NCBI GenBank assembly: GCA_018672315.1
Contig: CP076053.1
Location: forward strand, 2,963,827-3,027,826
Length of the DNA: 64,000 bases
Reading direction: 5' to 3'
Source: Nocardioidaceae bacterium
GTDB taxonomy: Bacteria > Actinomycetota > Actinomycetes > Propionibacteriales > Nocardioidaceae
The position numbers and the translations under genes were made by a program. Positions within the stretch are counted from its first letter, which is position 1. The number at the start of each line of letters is the position of its first letter. The notes under the pieces are model-generated. The model was not told where the DNA came from. It saw nothing but the letters and a program-made list of their open reading frames with translations, and did no database searches. This document shows positions 1 to 8,454 of this stretch, in pieces.

Positions 1-229
1 CGTCGAAGTTGATGACGACCCCGTCGCCGCCACCGGTGGTGGCGCCCCCGGTCGGTCCGGCGGGGCCGCCGGGGCCTCCCGGCCGGGCGGGGTCCAGCTC
101 GTCGGCGTACGCCGTGCCCGCGAACGGCGCCCCGGACACCACGAGCACCGCCGCGACCCCGAGGGCGGCGGCGGTGCGTCGGAGGTGCCGGGACGGCGCG
201 GCGGTCGTCACGGTGGGAGGGCTGGTCAC
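1..229 (-). CDS. fliP: Flagellar type III export membrane protein FliP, N-terminal part (runs off left edge)
   Basis: FliP is a core subunit of the FliPQR export gate in the basal body membrane. Only the first 76 residues are here: a GTG start overlapping the fliO stop by 4 bases, a basic N-terminus, a hydrophobic stretch ending ...VLVVSGAPFAG (signal-peptide-like, as FliP has), then a Gly/Pro-rich linker ending VVINFD at the window edge. A second in-frame GTG lies 6 codons in. The call rests mainly on position after fliN-fliO and the signal peptide; the conserved membrane core is outside the window. Confidence 0.72.
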   Translation of the reverse strand, partial: MTSPPTVTTAAPSRHLRRTAAALGVAAVLVVSGAPFAGTAYADELDPARPGGPGGPAGPTGGATTGGGDGVVINFD

Positions 230-738
230 GAGGCGCGTCGTCCCCCCTCGGCACGACGCTTGCCCGCCCCGTTCGTGGGCCGGGCGGCGGGGCCACGGAC
301 GCCGAGCGCCTGCTTGGCCGCCTGCCAGGTGGCAGGGGAGAGGACGGAGCCGGACAGGGCACCGGCCGGTGCACGCTCGGCCCGACGAGCGGTGGTCGCT
401 GCGGTGGTCGCTGCGGCAGCGTCGGCCGCGGGCAGCTCGGATGAGGCCGCCCGCGGCTCGGGCACGGTGACCCGGCGGGCGGTCACGGTCTCGAGGTCGA
501 CCGCGTCGAGCTCGGTGACGAGGCTGATCTGCTGCTCGGTGGCACCGAGCACGAGCACCCGGCCGGCCACGTCGACGACCGTGAGGGAGGACGTGCGGCT
601 CAGCGGCTGCCGGTGGAGCACCGTCACGAGGCCGTCGGACGAGCCGGAGAAACGGCGTGCGCCCAGCCGGGTCAGCACCAGCAGGAGACCGACGACGACG
701 GCGAGGCTCGCGACCAGGCGGAGGAGCAGCTCGATCAC
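226..738 (-). CDS. fliO: Flagellar biosynthesis protein FliO
   Basis: 170 residues with an N-terminal membrane segment (about residues 4-21, LLLRLVASLAVVVGLLLVL) followed by a small cytoplasmic domain with the FliO-like pattern of VLHRQPLS...VVDVAGRVLVLG...ISLVTEL. The C-terminal 60 residues are Ala/Arg-rich and probably disordered. FliO helps assemble the FliP ring. It sits 3 bases after fliN and overlaps fliP by 4 bases, so the fliM-N-O-P genes are translationally coupled. Sequence conservation in FliO is weak, so membrane topology and gene order carry much of the call. Confidence 0.82.
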   Translation of the reverse strand: MIELLLRLVASLAVVVGLLLVLTRLGARRFSGSSDGLVTVLHRQPLSRTSSLTVVDVAGRVLVLGATEQQISLVTELDAVDLETVTARRVTVPEPRAASSELPAADAAAATTAATTARRAERAPAGALSGSVLSPATWQAAKQALGVRGPAARPTNGAGKRRAEGGRRAS

Positions 739-741
739 GAC

Positions 742-1623
742 TCAGACCGCCGTGCGGGTCTCGACGATCTCGGTGATGCGCAGGCCGAAGTCCTCGTCGA
801 CCACGACGACCTCGCCCCGGGCGATCAGGCGACCGTTGACCAGCAGGTCCGCGGGTGCACCGGCAGCGCGGTCGAGCTCGACGACCGCACCCGGCGCGAG
901 ACCGAGCAGGTCGCGCACGGCGAGACGGGTACGTCCGAGCTCGACGGTCACCTCCATGTCCACGCCGTGCAGGAGCTCGATGCCGCGTCGTTGCTGCGGG
1001 GGCACGGGCCCTCCCTGGTGGTAGACGGGTCGGGTCAGCGGGGGTTCGTCTCGCGCTTCGTACGCATCGCGAGGCTGGGGGTCGGTGGCGGATCCGGCGT
1101 CGGCGAGGGGCACGGCTGCGGCCGCCCCCTCATGCTGGGTCGCCTCGCCGGGGGAGAGCGCGTCGACCGGCGCCGGCCGCGGCAGCCGGCGTCGCTCGAC
1201 GGCCCCGTCGAGCACGGGCCTCGGCACGGCCAGGGCCGCGACGAATCCGTCGCCGATCAGGGGCACCACGGTGAAGTCGCCGCCCAGGTCGCTGACGACG
1301 AGGGCGAGCTCGGTGTCACGGACCTCCGCGACGTCGACCCGCAGGTGCGCGGTCGCGGCGTCGAGCGCGGGACGGACCGCGGCCGGCAGGTCCATGCCGG
1401 TGAGGTCGGACTGGCTGACGGCCTCGATGAGCTCCTCGGCGACGAGCACCGCGATCCGGCCCAGGTCCGTCTCGGCGAGCACCGCGGCGGAGAAGGGCGC
1501 GACGACGTGCTCGGTGCCGGGCTGGGCGCCGGCGACGGTGAGCTCCTCGGAGGAGGGCAGGACCGAGGCGAGCTGCTCGGCGGCCTCCACGCACAGCGCG
1601 AGGGCCTTCTCGGGATCGGTCAC
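742..1623 (-). CDS. fliN: Flagellar motor switch protein FliN (long form with N-terminal domain)
   Basis: 293 residues, about twice the length of enterobacterial FliN. The last 85 residues are a clear SpoA/FliN domain ([18 protein letters not shown] ... [21 protein letters not shown]). The first 150 residues resemble the CheC-like region seen in FliY-type switch proteins, and are joined by a Pro/Ala-rich linker. FliN forms the lower C-ring, binds FliH and sets rotation direction. The GTG start overlaps the fliM stop by 4 bases. Whether the N-terminal part has CheY-P phosphatase activity as in Bacillus FliY cannot be told from sequence; no clear double E-x2-N signature was seen. Confidence 0.88.
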   Translation of the reverse strand: MTDPEKALALCVEAAEQLASVLPSSEELTVAGAQPGTEHVVAPFSAAVLAETDLGRIAVLVAEELIEAVSQSDLTGMDLPAAVRPALDAATAHLRVDVAEVRDTELALVVSDLGGDFTVVPLIGDGFVAALAVPRPVLDGAVERRRLPRPAPVDALSPGEATQHEGAAAAVPLADAGSATDPQPRDAYEARDEPPLTRPVYHQGGPVPPQQRRGIELLHGVDMEVTVELGRTRLAVRDLLGLAPGAVVELDRAAGAPADLLVNGRLIARGEVVVVDEDFGLRITEIVETRTAV

Positions 1624-2576
1624 GGGGTCTCCTCCGGGTCGGGGACGACGAGGGCGGCGAGGCGGCGGCCGTGGGCGCCTGGACGCACGCTGGCGAGCAC
1701 GACGTCCTCGACGACCAGGTCGAGGGGACGGTCGGCGTGGTGGGCCAGGCGGAGCACCGTCCCGGGCTCGAGACCGCTGAGCACTGCGGGATCGGTCGGG
1801 GTGCCGGACAGCTGCACGGTCGCGGTCACGGGGACCTCCTCGAAGGTGGCGCCCACCAGCTCGGCGGCGTTGGCTCGTTGGGCGCGCTCGCGCTCGGAGG
1901 CCGGGGCGGGAGCCGCGGCCTTCGCCAGCGCCGGCAGCACCGAGCTGAAGGGGAGGCAGACCGTCATGACCGCACCGACGTCGCCGACGTGCACGTCCAG
2001 CCGCGCCCGCACCATGGCGTCACCGGCCGCGGCGGCCTGGGCGAACTGAGGGCTGTACTCCACCTCGTGCACCGCGGGTTCGATCCCGAGCGTGCCGGCG
2101 AGGCTGTAGCGCAGCTCCCCGAGGAGGCGCTGGACCAGGCCCGAGGCGACCGAGGACTCGATGTCCGTCAACGGGCGTACGGGCTGGTCGCCGCTGCCGG
2201 GGCCGCCCAGCATGTGGTCCACCGACGCCATCACTGCCGCGAGGGGGATCTCGAAGATGCCGAGACCGGCGAGCGGCTCGAGCGTCATCACCGTCATGTA
2301 CGTCGGCGCCATCAGGTCGTCGATGTAGTCGGCGTAGGAGGTCTGCTCGATGTTCAGCAGCGAGCACGTGCACACCGTGCGCAGCGAGGAGGTGAAGACG
2401 GTCGTGGCCTGACGCGCGAAGGTGTCGAAGCCGATCTGCAGCAGGCGCGAGTGCTCACGCGAGAGCTGGATGGGCTGACGGAAGTCGTAGTCCACCGGCG
2501 GCAGCTCACGGCGGCGCCGCGCACGGCTGCCGAGCACGTGACCACGCGGGTCCGCTGCAGTCGTCGAGGCCGTCAC
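1620..2576 (-). CDS. fliM: Flagellar motor switch protein FliM
   Basis: 318 residues. The N-terminal half matches the FliM middle domain ([22 protein letters not shown], then [22 protein letters not shown]) and the C-terminal third is a SpoA domain ([13 protein letters not shown]...). FliM links the C-ring to CheY-P and FliG. The usual N-terminal CheY-binding LSQxEID peptide is not evident; the N-terminus is short and basic. The start is GTG with no Shine-Dalgarno, placed 9 bases after a FliA-type -10 (2586-2591), so the transcript is probably almost leaderless. First gene of fliM-N-O-P. Confidence 0.93.
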   Translation of the reverse strand: MTASTTAADPRGHVLGSRARRRRELPPVDYDFRQPIQLSREHSRLLQIGFDTFARQATTVFTSSLRTVCTCSLLNIEQTSYADYIDDLMAPTYMTVMTLEPLAGLGIFEIPLAAVMASVDHMLGGPGSGDQPVRPLTDIESSVASGLVQRLLGELRYSLAGTLGIEPAVHEVEYSPQFAQAAAAGDAMVRARLDVHVGDVGAVMTVCLPFSSVLPALAKAAAPAPASERERAQRANAAELVGATFEEVPVTATVQLSGTPTDPAVLSGLEPGTVLRLAHHADRPLDLVVEDVVLASVRPGAHGRRLAALVVPDPEETP

Positions 2577-2585
2577 GGCAGGCCC

Positions 2586-2611
2586 ATCGGCACGACGTCA
2601 GGGCACCTGAG
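2586..2611 (-). promoter_or_regulatory. FliA-type promoter of fliM
   Basis: On the minus strand CTCAGG (-35, CTCA at 2608-2611) is followed by exactly 16 bases to GCCGATGG (-10, 2586-2591), matching seven other sites in this window. It lies in the only large gap (2577-2736) of the switch/motor region, implying that fliM-N-O-P is transcribed apart from flbD-motAB-fliL. Confidence 0.68.
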
Positions 2612-2736
2612 GTGATCCTCGTGATGAATTGCGACATTCCTGGACCCGACCGCGTCGTGCGGTGTGTCGCCGGGTGTGTCCCTCCCTGGGCCTCCGTGCC
2701 CGGGGAGCCGATCGGGGGTCGACCGGCCGCCGGCGG

Positions 2737-3168
2737 CTACTGCATGACGAACTCCGTGAAGAACACGTCCATCACCTCGTGGTGGTAGACCTTCTCCAGG
2801 TGCTCGAGCAGCTCCCTCTTCTCGGCACGGCGTCCCTGTGCCTGGGTGAGCTCCTCCATCGGCATGCCGCTGAACTGGTCGATGGCCGCGTCGAGCGCCT
2901 TCGACCCGTCGGCGTGCGTGGCGTCGGCGGTGAGCTGCAGCGCCATCCCCAGGCGCAGGTAGTGGCTCCCTGACAGGTTGATCTGGATCGGGTCGAGCGT
3001 GAGCACCTCGCCGGGCTCCGGCGCGGCCTCGGCCTCGGCGTCGCCGGCGAAGACGACGAAGTAGGCGGCGGCGGCGAGCACGAGCACGACGACCGCGAGA
3101 CCGACGAGGACGATTTTGCTCGGACCGCGCCTGGCCTCCTCGGCCTCCGGCATGTCGGTGACGCTCAT
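2737..3168 (-). CDS. fliL: Flagellar basal body-associated protein FliL
   Basis: 143 residues: short cytoplasmic N-terminus, one membrane helix (about 20-40, VLVGLAVVVLVLAAAAYFVVF), an acidic/Ala-rich periplasmic-side linker, then the FliL domain (ILTLDPIQINLSGSHYLRLGMALQL ... VYHHEVMDVFFTEFVMQ). FliL surrounds the stator and supports motor torque. It overlaps the motB stop by 4 bases (ATGA), so it is coupled to the stator genes, which fits its function. Confidence 0.93.
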   Translation of the reverse strand: MSVTDMPEAEEARRGPSKIVLVGLAVVVLVLAAAAYFVVFAGDAEAEAAPEPGEVLTLDPIQINLSGSHYLRLGMALQLTADATHADGSKALDAAIDQFSGMPMEELTQAQGRRAEKRELLEHLEKVYHHEVMDVFFTEFVMQ

Positions 3169-4202
3169 GGCTGGTTCCTCTCAGGGGTCTCGGGTGTCTC
3201 GGCGGTGTCGGTGGTCTCGGTGGGCTCGGTGGTCTCGCTCGCCGTCGGGCCTGCGCGTACGCCGTCGTCGGGGGGGAGGGCGTCGAGCGGGTACGCCGCG
3301 GGCGGGGCGCCCCGTCGGCGGTCCTCGGCGACGGTGCCCAGCAGCCGAGAGACGGTGCTCGGGGCGGTCGAGACGACGATGATGTCCACACGCTTGTTGA
3401 TCTGCTGGCTGCCGGGCTCGTCAGGGTCGACCAACGGCTTCTCGGCGCCGAACGACGACGCGGTCAGCAGCGACGGGGGGATGCCGAACTCCTCGTCCAG
3501 CAGGCGGAGCACGGTGATGGCGCGGGCTGCTGCGAGGTCCCAGTCGGAGTCGTAGAACTTCGGCTGCACCTTCACCTGGTTGGTGTGACCGTCGATCTGC
3601 AGCGGGTCCCCGAGCCGTCGCAGCACCGGCGCGAGCGTGGCCACGACCTCGCGGCCACGCTCGGTGAGGCTGGCGAGGTGGGCGTCGAAGACGACGGTGC
3701 GGGACACGAGGCTGACGACGAGGCCGTCGTCGGTGATCTCCGTGCGGACGTCCTGGTCGAGGCCCTTCTTGCGCAGGGCGGCGAGGAGCTCCTGCCGGAC
3801 CGACAGCAGACGGTCGTACTCGGCGGAGGCCTCGGCGTACTCGCTCTGGGACTCCAGCACCCGCTCGGCCTCCATCGCGGCGGTGACCGTCTGGGCCTCC
3901 TCGGGCGACAGACGGGCGAGGACCTGGTTGGGGCTGAACATCTCCACCGGCTGGGTACCGGGGTAGTCGAGGATCGAGGCGCTGCCGGACAGCAGGCTGT
4001 CCGAGGCGCCGAAGCCGGCGGCCAGCCCCTCCCGCAGCTCGTTGAACTTGCGCTCGTCGACCTGGCTCATCGCGAACATGACGATGAAGAGCACCATCAG
4101 CAGGGTCACCATGTCGGCGTAGGTCACCAGCCACCGCTCGTGGTTCTCGTGCTCCTCCTCCGGCATCTTGCGGCCCCCGCCGCGCCCGCCACCCCCGGAC
4201 AC
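3165..4202 (-). CDS. motB: Stator protein MotB
   Basis: 345 residues from GTG 4202; an internal ATG at 4166 (12 codons later) is the alternative. The basic N-terminus leads into HENHERWLVTYADMVTLLMV, the conserved MotB membrane segment whose Asp (TYAD) is the proton-binding residue. The C-terminal half is an OmpA-like peptidoglycan-binding domain (QIDGHTNQV ... WDLAAARAI ... NKRVDIIV). The last 60 residues are a Thr/Glu/Pro-rich tail of low complexity. It starts 1 base past the motA stop. GTG is preferred because actinobacterial MotB usually has a Gly/basic leader before the EEHENHERW block. Confidence 0.92.
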   Translation of the reverse strand: MSGGGGRGGGRKMPEEEHENHERWLVTYADMVTLLMVLFIVMFAMSQVDERKFNELREGLAAGFGASDSLLSGSASILDYPGTQPVEMFSPNQVLARLSPEEAQTVTAAMEAERVLESQSEYAEASAEYDRLLSVRQELLAALRKKGLDQDVRTEITDDGLVVSLVSRTVVFDAHLASLTERGREVVATLAPVLRRLGDPLQIDGHTNQVKVQPKFYDSDWDLAAARAITVLRLLDEEFGIPPSLLTASSFGAEKPLVDPDEPGSQQINKRVDIIVVSTAPSTVSRLLGTVAEDRRRGAPPAAYPLDALPPDDGVRAGPTASETTEPTETTDTAETPETPERNQP

Positions 4203-4203
4203 C

Positions 4204-4971
4204 TCAGGCCGCCTCGACCTCGCGCTGCGCCGCGGGCAGCAGCGAGCGCAGCTTCTGGGCCACGATGCGCGGGTTGGACCCCGACTGGATCGCGGCGACG
4301 CCCTCGATGGTGACCTCCATGCGCCCGGCGTCGAGCTCGGCGAGCCGCTTGATGCGGCTGGAGAGGGGGAGCCAGAACAGGTTGGCGGAGGCGACGCCCC
4401 ACAGGGTCGCGAGGAACGCCGCGGCGATGAGGTGTCCGAGCTCCTCGGGCTGAGCCAGGTTCTCCAGCACGTGCACCAGCCCCATGACGGTGCCGATGAT
4501 GCCGACGGTCGGGGCGTACGCACCGGCGTCGCCCCAGAACTTCGCCGCCTGCTTGCTCTCCATGCGGTGGGCGTACACCTCGGCCTCGAGGATCTCCCGC
4601 AGCTCCTCGGGATCCGTGCCGTCGATGGCCATGGTCACCCCGCGGACGAGGAACGGGTCGTCGATGCCGCGCAGCTCGTCCTCGAGGGCGAGCAGCCCCT
4701 CGCGGCGTGCCTTCTCGGCCAGGGTGACGATCTGGGGGACCACCTCGGCGGCCTGCGTGCCCTTGGAGGTCAGGGCCTCCTTGGCCCGCACCAGGGACAG
4801 CTTCGCGTCGGCCATCGTGCCGCCGGCCAGGGTGATCATGAGCGTGGTGCCGAAGACCAGCAGCATGGGCGGGAGGAGCAGCATGTGTGACGGGCTGCCG
4901 CCCTCGAGGATGTTGGCGATGACGACGATGAGCAGGCCGACGCCGATGCCGATCAGAGTTGCCGGATCCAT
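4204..4971 (-). CDS. motA: Stator protein MotA
   Basis: 255 residues, the usual MotA length. Four hydrophobic segments are visible (about 5-25, 31-51, 150-170, 183-203), with the cytoplasmic loop between the second pair. Recognisable blocks are SLVRAKEALTSKG, the MTMAIDGTDPEELREILEAE region and the PTVGIIGTVMGLVHVL third helix, typical of the MotA/TolQ/ExbB family. With MotB it forms the proton-driven stator. It lies 3 bases after flbD and 1 base before motB. Confidence 0.94.
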   Translation of the reverse strand: MDPATLIGIGVGLLIVVIANILEGGSPSHMLLLPPMLLVFGTTLMITLAGGTMADAKLSLVRAKEALTSKGTQAAEVVPQIVTLAEKARREGLLALEDELRGIDDPFLVRGVTMAIDGTDPEELREILEAEVYAHRMESKQAAKFWGDAGAYAPTVGIIGTVMGLVHVLENLAQPEELGHLIAAAFLATLWGVASANLFWLPLSSRIKRLAELDAGRMEVTIEGVAAIQSGSNPRIVAQKLRSLLPAAQREVEAA

Positions 4972-4974
4972 GTC

Positions 4975-5259
4975 TCAGACCTCCAGGCCGCGGTGGCCGG
5001 CCGAGCCGGGGACGACCGCGAGGTGCGGCGCACCCGGGGCCGCGGAGGTCGCGACGGTCGGATCGACACCGCTGCCGCGCGCGACGATCTGCCCGCGGTA
5101 GGCCAGCACCGACTCGACCAGCATGGCGAGGTCCTCGCGCACGACGTACTTCTTGCCGTCGACGAGGGTGACGACCGTGTCGGGCGTGGCGTCGACGCGC
5201 TCGATCAGGTCGGCGTTCAGCACGAACACCGATCCCGAGAGTCGTGTCAGGGCAATCAT
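4975..5259 (-). CDS. flbD: FlbD-family flagellar protein
   Basis: 94 residues from ATG 5259. The first 65 residues match the small FlbD family (MIALTRLSGSVFVLNADLIE ... TVVTLVDGKKYVVREDL), usually found beside motA. This FlbD is unrelated to the Caulobacter transcription factor of the same name; its molecular role is not settled. The Gly/Ala-rich last 25 residues are an extension. First gene of flbD-motA-motB-fliL and has its own FliA-type promoter about 90 bases upstream. Confidence 0.85.
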   Translation of the reverse strand: MIALTRLSGSVFVLNADLIERVDATPDTVVTLVDGKKYVVREDLAMLVESVLAYRGQIVARGSGVDPTVATSAAPGAPHLAVVPGSAGHRGLEV

Positions 5260-5347
5260 GGGCACCGTCCTTGTGCGTGGTCCCGTGCGCTCGGCGACGC
5301 GCGGCGAGCGGACGGTGACCGACCCTCCGTGGTCGGTCCCCCCTCTC

Positions 5348-5373
5348 ATCGGCCGCCGTCGGCGGAACCTGAG
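5348..5373 (-). promoter_or_regulatory. FliA-type promoter of flbD-motAB-fliL
   Basis: Minus strand CTCAGG (CTCA 5370-5373), 16 bases, GCCGAT (5348-5353). It lies between the terminator after flgE and the flbD start, exactly where a new transcription unit is expected. Confidence 0.65.
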
Positions 5374-5424
5374 CCGGGGCGGTCGGTCGCTGGCAAAGGT
5401 CCGCACCGCGTGGCCCGTACGCGA

Positions 5425-5461
5425 CGACGCGACCGTCCCCGGACGGGGCACGGTCGCGTCG
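5425..5461 (-). terminator. Terminator hairpin after flgE
   Basis: Perfect 12-bp inverted repeat (CGACGCGACCGT at 5425-5436 with its complement at 5450-5461); the loop itself can pair (CCCCG/CGGGG). It lies just past the flgE stop and closes the long flgB-to-flgE unit. There is no clear U-tract, as is common in high-GC actinobacteria. Confidence 0.68.
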
Positions 5462-5479
5462 ACCTGGGCGCGGACGAGC

Positions 5480-6271
5480 TCAGCGCTTGAGGTTCACGAG
5501 CTCCTCGAGCACCTGGTCGGAGGTGGTGATGACCCGTGAGCTGGCCTGGAAACCGCGCTGGGCCAGGATCAGCGTGGTGAACTCGGCGGCGAGGTCCACG
5601 TTGCTCATCTCGAGCGCCCCGCCGAGCAGGGTCCCACGACCGTCGGTGCCGGCCTGCGCGACCTGCGCGGCGCCGGAGTTCGCGGTTGCGCGGAAGGACG
5701 TCTCGCCGATGCGCTCGAGGCCGCCGGGGTTCGCGAACGTCGCGATGCCGAGCGTGGCGATGTCGATGCGGGTGCCGTCCGCCTGCACCCCGCGCAGGAC
5801 GCCGTCGGCACCGAAGTTGAAGGAGGAGAGGCCCTGGGGCAGCGTGATGCGGTTGCCCGCCGCGTCGAGCACGAGACCGCCCGAGGGGGTGACGAGGTTG
5901 GAGTTGGCGTCGAAGGAGAAAGCGCCGGCGCGGGTGTAGACCGGCTGGCCGTCGTTCTCCACGACGAAGAAGCCGTCGCCCTGCAGCATGACGTCGGTGT
6001 TGCGACCGGTCTGCTGCGCGGAGCCCTGGGTGAAGTTGCCCGACGTCGCGGACACCCCCGTGCCCAGACCGATCTGCATCGGGTTGGTGCCACCACGTGC
6101 GGCGGCGGGTTGGCCGGCGCCGGTGACGAGCTGGCTCAGGTTCTCCTGGAACACCGTGGTGGTGCCCTTGAAGCCCGTGGTGTTCGCGTTGGCGATGTTG
6201 TTGCCGGTGACGTCGAGCATCGTCTGGTTGGTGCGCAGACCGCTGATGCCGGAGAAGAGTGAACGGAGCAT
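5480..6271 (-). CDS. flgE: Flagellar hook protein FlgE (FlgE/FlgG family)
   Basis: 263 residues. The N-terminus (MLRSLFSGISGLRTNQTMLDVTGNNIANANTTGFKG, in pieces) carries the rod/hook ANNIANxxTxGFK-type signature, the centre has MLQGDGFFVVEN, and the C-terminus (MSNVDLAAEFTTLILAQRGFQASSRVITTSDQVLEELVNLKR, in pieces) is the helix that packs inside the filament axis. The length is closer to FlgG than to enterobacterial FlgE, but it directly follows fliK and flgD, hook-building genes, so hook protein is the better call. The leader contains five 9-bp tandem repeats; the start has AAGGA 8 bases upstream. Confidence 0.86.
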   Translation of the reverse strand: MLRSLFSGISGLRTNQTMLDVTGNNIANANTTGFKGTTTVFQENLSQLVTGAGQPAAARGGTNPMQIGLGTGVSATSGNFTQGSAQQTGRNTDVMLQGDGFFVVENDGQPVYTRAGAFSFDANSNLVTPSGGLVLDAAGNRITLPQGLSSFNFGADGVLRGVQADGTRIDIATLGIATFANPGGLERIGETSFRATANSGAAQVAQAGTDGRGTLLGGALEMSNVDLAAEFTTLILAQRGFQASSRVITTSDQVLEELVNLKR

Positions 6272-6283
6272 GGTGGATTCCTT

Positions 6284-6328
6284 GTCTGAGAGGTCTGGGA
6301 GGTCTGAGGGGTCTGAGGGGTCTGGGGT
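6284..6328. repeat. Five 9-bp tandem repeats in the flgE leader
   Basis: Plus strand units GTCTGAGAG, GTCTGGGAG, GTCTGAGGG, GTCTGAGGG and GTCTGGGGT follow each other without gaps between the flgD stop and the flgE start, about 13-57 bases upstream of the flgE ATG. Confidence 0.85.
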
Positions 6329-6346
6329 GGTCGTACGGGAGCGGGG

Positions 6347-6988
6347 TCAGAGGATGACGCCGGTGACGGCGTCGGCCGGGGTGTCGGGGGCGTCGGTGAC
6401 GACGGCGGCGCCCGGATCGGTGCGGACGGTGGTGTCGCGCGCGGACGTGCCTCCCTGGTTGGCCGTCGGGTTGGCAGTCGGGTCGGCCGGTTGGCCGGCC
6501 GCAGGGGCCGCCGTCGGGTCCGGACCGGACGCCACGGGGCCGCTGCTCCCGCGGATCGGATCAGGTGTGCCGACCGCCTGCACCTGGTTGATCGAGATCG
6601 AGTGGCCCTCGACGTCGAGGACAGGGCCGTCGGCGGAGAAGCTGACGGCGCCGACGGTGCCGCGCAGCAGCTGACCGTCGGCTCCCGGCCAGGTGACTTC
6701 CCGACCGACGAGTCCCGCCGCGCCGAAGGCCATCTGCTGGGTCATCAGCGCGGTGGTCGCGTCAGCGACCTCCTGCATCTTCTCCAGCGCCTGCATCTGG
6801 GCGTTCTGGGCCATGAACTGGCCCATGTCGGCGGGGTTCATCGGGTCCTGGTAGCGCAGCTGCGCCACCATCAGGTTGAGGAACATCTCCTTGTCCTGCG
6901 CCGCCTGCTGCGACGCCGACGAGGCGCCGGGTCCGAACAGGCCGGCGACCTCGGTCGGGCCGAGCGCCTCGGGTACGGGAACCGTCAT
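6347..6988 (-). CDS. flgD: Hook assembly (capping) protein FlgD
   Basis: 213 residues. The N-terminal block KEMFLNLMVAQLRYQDPMNPADMGQFMAQNAQMQALEKM is shown in part by KEMFLNLMVAQLRYQDPMNP, the hallmark of FlgD, followed by the export-related Gln-rich helix. A middle domain (GREVTWPGADGQLLRGTVGAVSF, in part) is the FlgD tudor-like fold. The C-terminal 70 residues are Thr/Pro/Ala-rich. FlgD caps the growing hook and recruits FlgE subunits. It lies 8 bases downstream of fliK. Confidence 0.93.
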   Translation of the reverse strand: MTVPVPEALGPTEVAGLFGPGASSASQQAAQDKEMFLNLMVAQLRYQDPMNPADMGQFMAQNAQMQALEKMQEVADATTALMTQQMAFGAAGLVGREVTWPGADGQLLRGTVGAVSFSADGPVLDVEGHSISINQVQAVGTPDPIRGSSGPVASGPDPTAAPAAGQPADPTANPTANQGGTSARDTTVRTDPGAAVVTDAPDTPADAVTGVIL

Positions 6989-6996
6989 CGGTCCTC

Positions 6997-8454
6997 CTAC
7001 ATGACCAGGTCGACCCCTGCGTCGCGCAGCGTGTGCGCACCCGGGGTGACCGGACGGGTCTTCGACCCGTCGAGCTGTCCCTCCGTGGTCTGACCGGTTC
7101 CGCGCGTCCCTGCGCGTCCGTGGTGCTGGTCTGCGTGGGCCGCGCCTCGGCTGTCGCCGCCGTCCCCGCTGCCGGGGCGAGGCCCCGGGCCGTCGCCCGC
7201 GGCCTGGTCGTGCGGCTGACCCCCGAGCGTGCCGGGCGACGAGCCGGACAGGGCCGACCCGGAGCCGGCGAGTTCCCGGAGTGCCACCTGGGCCTCGCGT
7301 GCGCCGCCGCCCTCGAGCAGACGCTGCAGCTCGGGAAGGGACTCGCGCAGCATCCCGCGAGCCTCCTGACCCGCGGCGAGGCTGACGTGCACCTCGCCGG
7401 CTCGCATCGTCAGCACGACCTTGACCTCACCGAGCGTCTCCGGGTGCAGCTGCAGGGTCACGCGGTGCACGCCCGGGCCCCGTCGGGCGTGCTCGGCGAC
7501 CTCCGGGATCACCTGGGCACCGACGCTCCGTGCCTGGTCGGCCGGCGCAGCCACCGGCGCTGTCACCGGCGCAGTCACCGGCGTCGTCACCGGGTTAGCG
7601 ACGGCGGTCGGCGCCGCGTCCGGCGCCAGCTGTGCCGGGGGCGCCGGGGACGTCGCGGACGTCGCGGACGTCGCGGACACCGTGGCGACCGCAGGGGCAC
7701 TCGGGTTCGAGGCGGTGACGGAGATCGACGAGGGCGCGGCCGCGGACGTCACGGGCCGCTCGGTGGTGGCCCCGGTGGTGGCCCCGGCAGTCGTGATCCC
7801 GGCAGTGTCGGCGGCGGTCGACCGGCCGGCGACGGGTCCGACCGGAGCAGCCGCAGGCGCCTGTACGGCGTCCACCGTCAGCGGTGCGGCGGCGGATCCC
7901 GCCGCGGGGGGCCGGGACTGCTCCGCCGTCGGCGCAGTCGCCGCGGGGCCTCCCGTAGGCGGTGCCGGCGTCGTACGTCCCACGGGCGCACCGAGGAGAG
8001 CGAGGAGGGCGGCCGGCGGAGCCTCTCGTGCGACGTCGACGCCCACGACGCCCCCGACGGATACGCCGTCCATGACGCCCACGGCGCCCTCCACGTCCGC
8101 GGCAGACGCGGCACCCGCGATGCCCTCGTTGTCCGCCGCGCCTGGGGCGGCTGTGGGCTCGGGGGTCGGGGCGGCGGACGGCCCGGCAGTGCGCTGCGGC
8201 GGGACCGAGGCGGCGAGAGCCTTCGCCACCAGCGAGGCGAAGCCGGCCACGGCGGAGTCCGTCGTGCCGCATCCGCCCGGTGCGGCACCGGGTCCTCCCA
8301 GCAGGGCGAGCACCTCGCCGGAGGTCGCGCCGGAGCGCGACGACGAGGACGCGTCCACCCCGCCGGCCGGGGCGACGGTGGTCCCCGGTCGCGAGGGCAC
8401 GGCGCCGGGCACGGTGGCCATCACGGTGCCCCCGAGGGACGTGGTCCTGGTCAT
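6997..8454 (-). CDS. fliK: Flagellar hook-length control protein FliK
   Basis: 485 residues. The first ~370 are Ala/Pro/Thr/Val-rich and low in complexity, as expected of the secreted ruler part. The conserved C-terminal domain is at about 365-430 ([19 protein letters not shown] then [20 protein letters not shown]). FliK measures the hook and switches export from hook to filament subunits. The start ATG overlaps the upstream gene's stop by 4 bases. The low-complexity part varies fast, so only the C-terminus supports the call. Confidence 0.88.
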   Translation of the reverse strand: MTRTTSLGGTVMATVPGAVPSRPGTTVAPAGGVDASSSSRSGATSGEVLALLGGPGAAPGGCGTTDSAVAGFASLVAKALAASVPPQRTAGPSAAPTPEPTAAPGAADNEGIAGAASAADVEGAVGVMDGVSVGGVVGVDVAREAPPAALLALLGAPVGRTTPAPPTGGPAATAPTAEQSRPPAAGSAAAPLTVDAVQAPAAAPVGPVAGRSTAADTAGITTAGATTGATTERPVTSAAAPSSISVTASNPSAPAVATVSATSATSATSPAPPAQLAPDAAPTAVANPVTTPVTAPVTAPVAAPADQARSVGAQVIPEVAEHARRGPGVHRVTLQLHPETLGEVKVVLTMRAGEVHVSLAAGQEARGMLRESLPELQRLLEGGGAREAQVALRELAGSGSALSGSSPGTLGGQPHDQAAGDGPGPRPGSGDGGDSRGAAHADQHHGRAGTRGTGQTTEGQLDGSKTRPVTPGAHTLRDAGVDLVM

